Origin: Rugalucina vietnamica
Taxonomy: Eukaryota > Mollusca > Bivalvia > Lucinida > Lucinidae
DNA: 64,000 nt
Assembly: GCA_964017185.1 (NCBI GenBank)
Contig: OZ024869.1
Location: forward strand, 73,348,008 to 73,412,007
Direction of reading: 5' to 3'
Under the pieces are notes generated by a model. That model saw nothing but the letters and a program-made list of their open reading frames with translations, was not told where the DNA came from and ran no database searches. This document shows, in pieces, positions 60,651-64,000 of this stretch; position 1 is the first letter of the stretch, and each line of letters starts with the position of its first letter. Made by a program: the position numbers and the translations under genes.

Positions 60651-61086
60651 GGGGTTTTTATGCAATATATGAAAACAAAGGCGCAGATAGCTTCGCGGTA
60701 ACCGCGAAGCTGATCAGCTCCTTTGTTTTCGCTACACGGATAGTACAATTCCTCTACTTTCTAAGTCCAAAATTTCCAGTCTCTAGCCATCGTCTGTGCT
60801 TGTACAGGCCGGTTTGTGTCAGACCTGTTGGTTTTCCCACGAGGCAGCTCATTTACTTGATCATGAAAATTTTGTCTCGGGTATAGAAGTCATTTGTGTC
60901 ATTTGATAATTAATGATTTTGAGATTCTTAAAGTTAGCAATAATAATTATGATTTCTTTTATAATGTGTAAAATCTTGTCTTGCATGAATGTCGGTTGCT
61001 TTTGCTCGGTCTGGTGAAAATAGACATTGGTTGTTAGCTGTTTTTTGTTAGCTGTCTGATTTTAGTGGTGAGTTGATACTTGATCT

Positions 61087-61315
61087 GGGATGCCGGAAAA
61101 CTGGTCTTCAGGGGGTTCCAACCAGGTCCGACACAAACTGGTCTGTACAGTCACAAAAGCAGGCCAGATGCTTGAAATTTCTGAATTAAGAAGAAGAGGG
61201 ATTGTACTGTCCAAGTAGCAGACTAAAGGTGCTGATCAGCTGTGTCGTTACTGCACGGCTGATCTGCGCCTTTGTTTTTGCATAGGAAAAATTTGGTGTT
61301 CTCATGACGTGGCTC
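61087..61315. mobile_element. M1 MITE, CTGTG-loop variant
   Basis: GGGATGCCGGAAAAC to CTCATGACGTGGCTC; core CAGCTGTGTCGTTACTGC / ACGGCTG. Confidence 0.82.
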
Positions 61316-61492
61316 GTTTGTAAGTAAAGAGATGCCAGTTGCCAGTGCTTTGCGATAAGCAAGGTTTACTGGTGCCAATTGCATACATCTACCAGGTTTT
61401 GTGATCTCTTGCTTCTTCAGCAGATACTTTGCCTTTTGAAGTTTGTGTATACAAAATATAGTCATGTGAAAACCATGTGTATACAAAATATA

Positions 61493-61728
61493 GTCATGTG
61501 AAAACCAGCAATGTGGTTTCCGAACAGGTCCAACACAAACCAAGCTGTACAAGCACAGAAGATGGCTATAGACTGGACAATTTTTATTTAAGAAGTAGAG
61601 GAATTGTACTACCCTTGTAGCGAAAACAAAGGCGCTGAAGCCACTGATCAGCTTCACAGTTACTGAGAAGCTGATCTGCGCCTTTGTTTTTGCATAAGGA
61701 TTATGTTGGTTTTCTCATGATGCGGCTC
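61493..61728. mobile_element. M1 MITE with its left tip tandemly duplicated
   Basis: GTCATGTGAAAACCA occurs at about 61461 and again at 61492 after TGTGTATACAAAATATA. Right end CTCATGATGCGGCTC. Confidence 0.78.
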
Positions 61729-61796
61729 ATATAGTTTTAATCTGAAATGAGTCATATTGCAAGAAAATCTGTCGTTAGGGTTTGTAACCAACTGAA

Positions 61797-62007
61797 GGTT
61801 ACAGTAAAGTGGTAGAGCTTCGGACTCCGAATCGAGAGGTCCTGGGTTCAATCCCCACATGCATCACCTTGTTGTGTCCTTGAGCAAGACACAATAACTC
61901 CCTACAGTACTGGTTAAACCCAGGAAGAGTTTGCTCTGTCCCGACATGACTGAAAAAATTGTTGACTGGGACGTTAAACCTCAATACAAACAAACAAACA
62001 AACAGTC
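61797..62007 (+). mobile_element. S1 SINE
   Basis: Head AAAGTGGTAGAGCTTCGG, B-box GGTTCAATCCCC, body TTGAGCAAGACACAATAAC and CCTACAGTACTGGTT, tail GACGTTAAACCTC and (CAAA)n. Confidence 0.87.
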
Positions 62008-62040
62008 AAGTAGCTATTCAACCTTGTCAGATTAACTCAT

Positions 62041-62261
62041 TTAAGCCTGGTGTCCCTTTTATGAGACATAGGCAAACAGAATAGCCCCAGATGTGACGCC
62101 GCAGAACGCCACGTCCCATCTGGGGCTATTCTGTTTGCTAAGAGAATTTTCATCGAAAAATTGAATAAAATTTAAAAATCACTCCTGATGCCCCTACAAA
62201 ATGAAAGTAGACTCACCCAAATGATAATGATGGGAGAATCCATTTGTCAAATATGGGTTAA
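62041..62261. mobile_element. TTAA-bounded MITE, second copy (inverted)
   Basis: TTAA at 62041-62044 and 62258-62261. Same hairpin arms (GCAAACAGAATAGCCCC) as 1654-1873 but opposite orientation. Confidence 0.75.
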
Positions 62262-62289
62262 TGCTGCCTTAGAAGAATATTGATTATAC

Positions 62290-62557
62290 TGTTACAAAAA
62301 CTTGCCCATACAATATACAGCGATTTTTTCAGCTGTAAAAAATGAAAATTTCATAAAAAAACATTTGATTCTTTCAATATTCTTGCTCAAAACATTGATT
62401 GTGGGTACAAGTTAGAACCCCCTTGCCGAGGCAGATCTTACAAGTACTCACAACGTATGTTTAGGGTCAAAATAAGAAAAATAGGTATACCCCTGTGAAC
62501 CCCAGTCTTACTATATAGATGTGGGGTATAAGGTGGTGTATAATACAATGCTACACA
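62290..62557. mobile_element. M2 MITE, diverged
   Basis: TGTTACAAAAACTTGCCC, centre GTTAGAACCCCCTTGCCG, CAACGTATGTTTAGGG and AACCCCAGTCTTACTATAT. The right tip is eroded. Confidence 0.75.
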
Positions 62558-62738
62558 TATGATAACGTGATGACAGCTGATTTAGTCAAACACCAAGGAC
62601 AACTCATCTTCATGCTTACCACTTGACTGATGTATGCCATTGTTTAAAAAGAATAAGTATGAAAAAAGAAAAAAAAAGTTTTCTAAAAAACAGCAACAGA
62701 ATTTCTCATGTATTTGCACTTGTATAAGATTACATTTT

Positions 62739-62972
62739 GAGCCGCCTCATGGGAAAACCAACAATGCAGTTTTCGAACAGGTCTGATACAAACTGGCCTG
62801 TACAGTCACTGAAGATGGCTAGAGGCTGGAAATTTTGGATTTAGAAAGTAGAGGAATTGTACTATCCATGTAACAAAAACTAAGATGATGATCAGCTTCG
62901 CGGTGATCGCGAAGCTGATCTGCGTCTTTGTTTTCGCATATGCACATTGCTGGTTTTCTCATGAGACGGCTC
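62739..62972. mobile_element. M1 MITE (234 bp)
   Basis: GAGCCGCCTCATGGG to CATGAGACGGCTC, near-matching TTTT/ATTT flanks. Core CTTCGCGGTGATCGCGAAG is perfectly palindromic with a GTGATCGC loop variant. Confidence 0.9.
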
Positions 62973-64000
62973 ATTTGTTAGAATTGTTTTGACTTCTTAT
63001 TGCAAAATGTAAAACAATTTCATTGTGTGTAGGTTACACTATTGCATCTTATAGTTATCATAAATACATTTGGGCTTTGGATGATTCTGGACTGACAGAC
63101 ATGCCTTAGTGTTCTGGATATTTACATGTATAGTCTCAATCATAATAGGGTACCTATGGTCCAAGTATGAATATATGTATGCTGTCATAACAACACTTCC
63201 ATTTATAAGATCTTTTCCAACATTTTTGAAGAATGGAAAACTATGGTTGTTCATGAAGCAAATTACTGCAGATCTGAACTATTTTACATAGTATTTCAAT
63301 CATGTACATGCAGATACGGTTGAGATAATGAATAACAAGAAAATGATGCAAGTACATGTATTTACATTTGCCATGATCTGCTCAACAGTTTTTTTAGCTT
63401 GTGAATGTCACTTAATTGTTAAAACACTTTAAATAACATTCCCATATTTATAGTGTACATGTATTTATTATATTTTTGTAATAAAATTAAATAATAAAAT
63501 GTGACTTCTTAAATTTTTGTCCCCTGCAAAGTTAGGTCTGAATCACTACATGCTTTGATGCAAAAATATTTTTGTCTGTGTTACAACCCCAGGCCACATT
63601 AAAAAGGCTTTTTACTTGTCATACATGTTGATTATCAACATACCCATCCTTTGCCTGTCAGTATATTTTGTTGCTTAAGTGACATTTTAGCTCAATCTGT
63701 TGTTAGCCTTACAAAAAGTTTGTCTTGCTCTGGTGTGCATCCAACATTTGTCACCATCTGTCTAATCAAGAAGTGGATAGAAACTCCTTGGGGTGAGGGT
63801 GGGGTAAGTAAAGTTACTGTAATAAAACAAGTTAAAAAGTATGTAAATTAAACATTCTAAGAAGTCAGTAAAGTAAGCCTTCCCCAATTGCAATGGGCTG
63901 AACAAACCAAACTTCTATGTGCACTTCAGGTGCACAAAGGCAGTAGGCTAATAAAAGCATTACTTTATCCCAAACCTTGTATAAAGGAGGAACTAAACTT
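62973..64000. other. Right edge, no gene recognised
   Basis: Contains a family I core scrap (ATAGGGTACCTATGGTCC, about 63146), AATAAA-type hexamers near 63480, and a GTGCACTTCAGGTGCAC hairpin at about 63919 that resembles a HINE 3' hairpin. No supported exon. Confidence 0.45.

Larger units (their letters stand above)
34761..60670. mobile_element. Foldback-like composite element, ~25.9 kb, 9-bp target duplication
   Basis: Flanked by GAAAACAAA at 34752-34760 and 60671-60679. The ends are imperfect inverted repeats sharing CCCCGCAGAAATCCCAGG and CATTTGTTTCAGTGAAAC. Both arms consist of the same ~165-bp tandem unit in opposite orientation (34.79-42.39 kb and 58.83-60.65 kb). The spacer (42.4-58.8 kb) is made of other mobile elements. 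Long inverted arms of tandem units plus a 9-bp duplication are the hallmarks of Drosophila Foldback elements. No transposase-like gene is seen, so it is presumably non-autonomous. Confidence 0.8.
34711..60854. mobile_element. M1 MITE split by the 25.9-kb insertion
   Basis: Left half GAGCCGCCTCGTGAG through TGCGAAAACAAA (34715-34760); right half GAAAACAAAGGCGCAG through CACGAGGCAGCTC (60671-60850). ATTT target duplications lie at 34711-34714 and 60851-60854. Joined at the shared 9-mer, the two halves give a standard M1 copy (compare 21681). Confidence 0.92.

Overview
This window is eukaryotic nuclear DNA: AT-rich, intron-rich and crowded with short non-autonomous transposons, tRNA-headed SINEs and satellite-like arrays. 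The SINE tails, the hairpin-ended tandem-repeat elements (pearl/HINE-like) and the protein similarities suggest a mollusc, most likely a bivalve. That is inference; no species is claimed.

Three protein-coding genes can be supported. (1) Plus strand, 423-5326: the 3' part of a secreted or surface protein with CUB domains, a Thr/Ser/Asp-rich mucin-like stalk and a hydrophobic C-terminus typical of a GPI signal. Four exons are phase-consistent and a poly(A) signal lies at 5601. (2) Minus strand, 16958-15332: an ATOX1-type copper chaperone with MTCEGC, whose short first exon was not found. (3) Plus strand, 19375-33748: a complete 13-exon acid ceramidase (ASAH1-like, 393 aa) with the catalytic Cys and all supporting active-site residues in place. 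The last two genes are divergently arranged around roughly 17-19.4 kb. A possible orphan first exon lies at 5685-5780.

The rest is mobile DNA. Two palindromic MITE families dominate 1-34 kb and 61-63 kb: M1 (GAGCCGCC ends, 4-bp A/T-rich target duplications) and M2 (CATTACGAAAAC ends). Smaller families are M3, a TTAA-bounded family, and others. Several sit within 5-45 bp of splice sites. At least five families of tandem-repeat elements share one design: a 5' terminal hairpin, a second inverted copy of its first arm near the 3' end, and then a short 3' hairpin. This is the architecture of Helentron-derived (HINE) elements. An intronic 32-bp minisatellite at 31.4-32.1 kb grew out of a SINE segment.

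The most striking structure is 34761-60670. One M1 MITE (34715-60850, flanked by ATTT on both sides) has been split by a 25.9-kb insertion that duplicated the 9 bp GAAAACAAA. The insertion has inverted arms made of ~165-bp tandem units: a left arm at 34.8-42.4 kb and a right arm at 58.8-60.6 kb. This is a Foldback-like architecture. Its arms and spacer are loaded with further insertions nested up to about six levels: HINEs, mariner-like TA elements, a 4.1-kb element with 60-bp TIRs and a 5-bp TSD, an inverted-arm element holding a broken non-LTR retrotransposon, and a SINE inside that. Several empty sites can be reconstructed from the flanks. No intact transposase or reverse transcriptase gene is visible.
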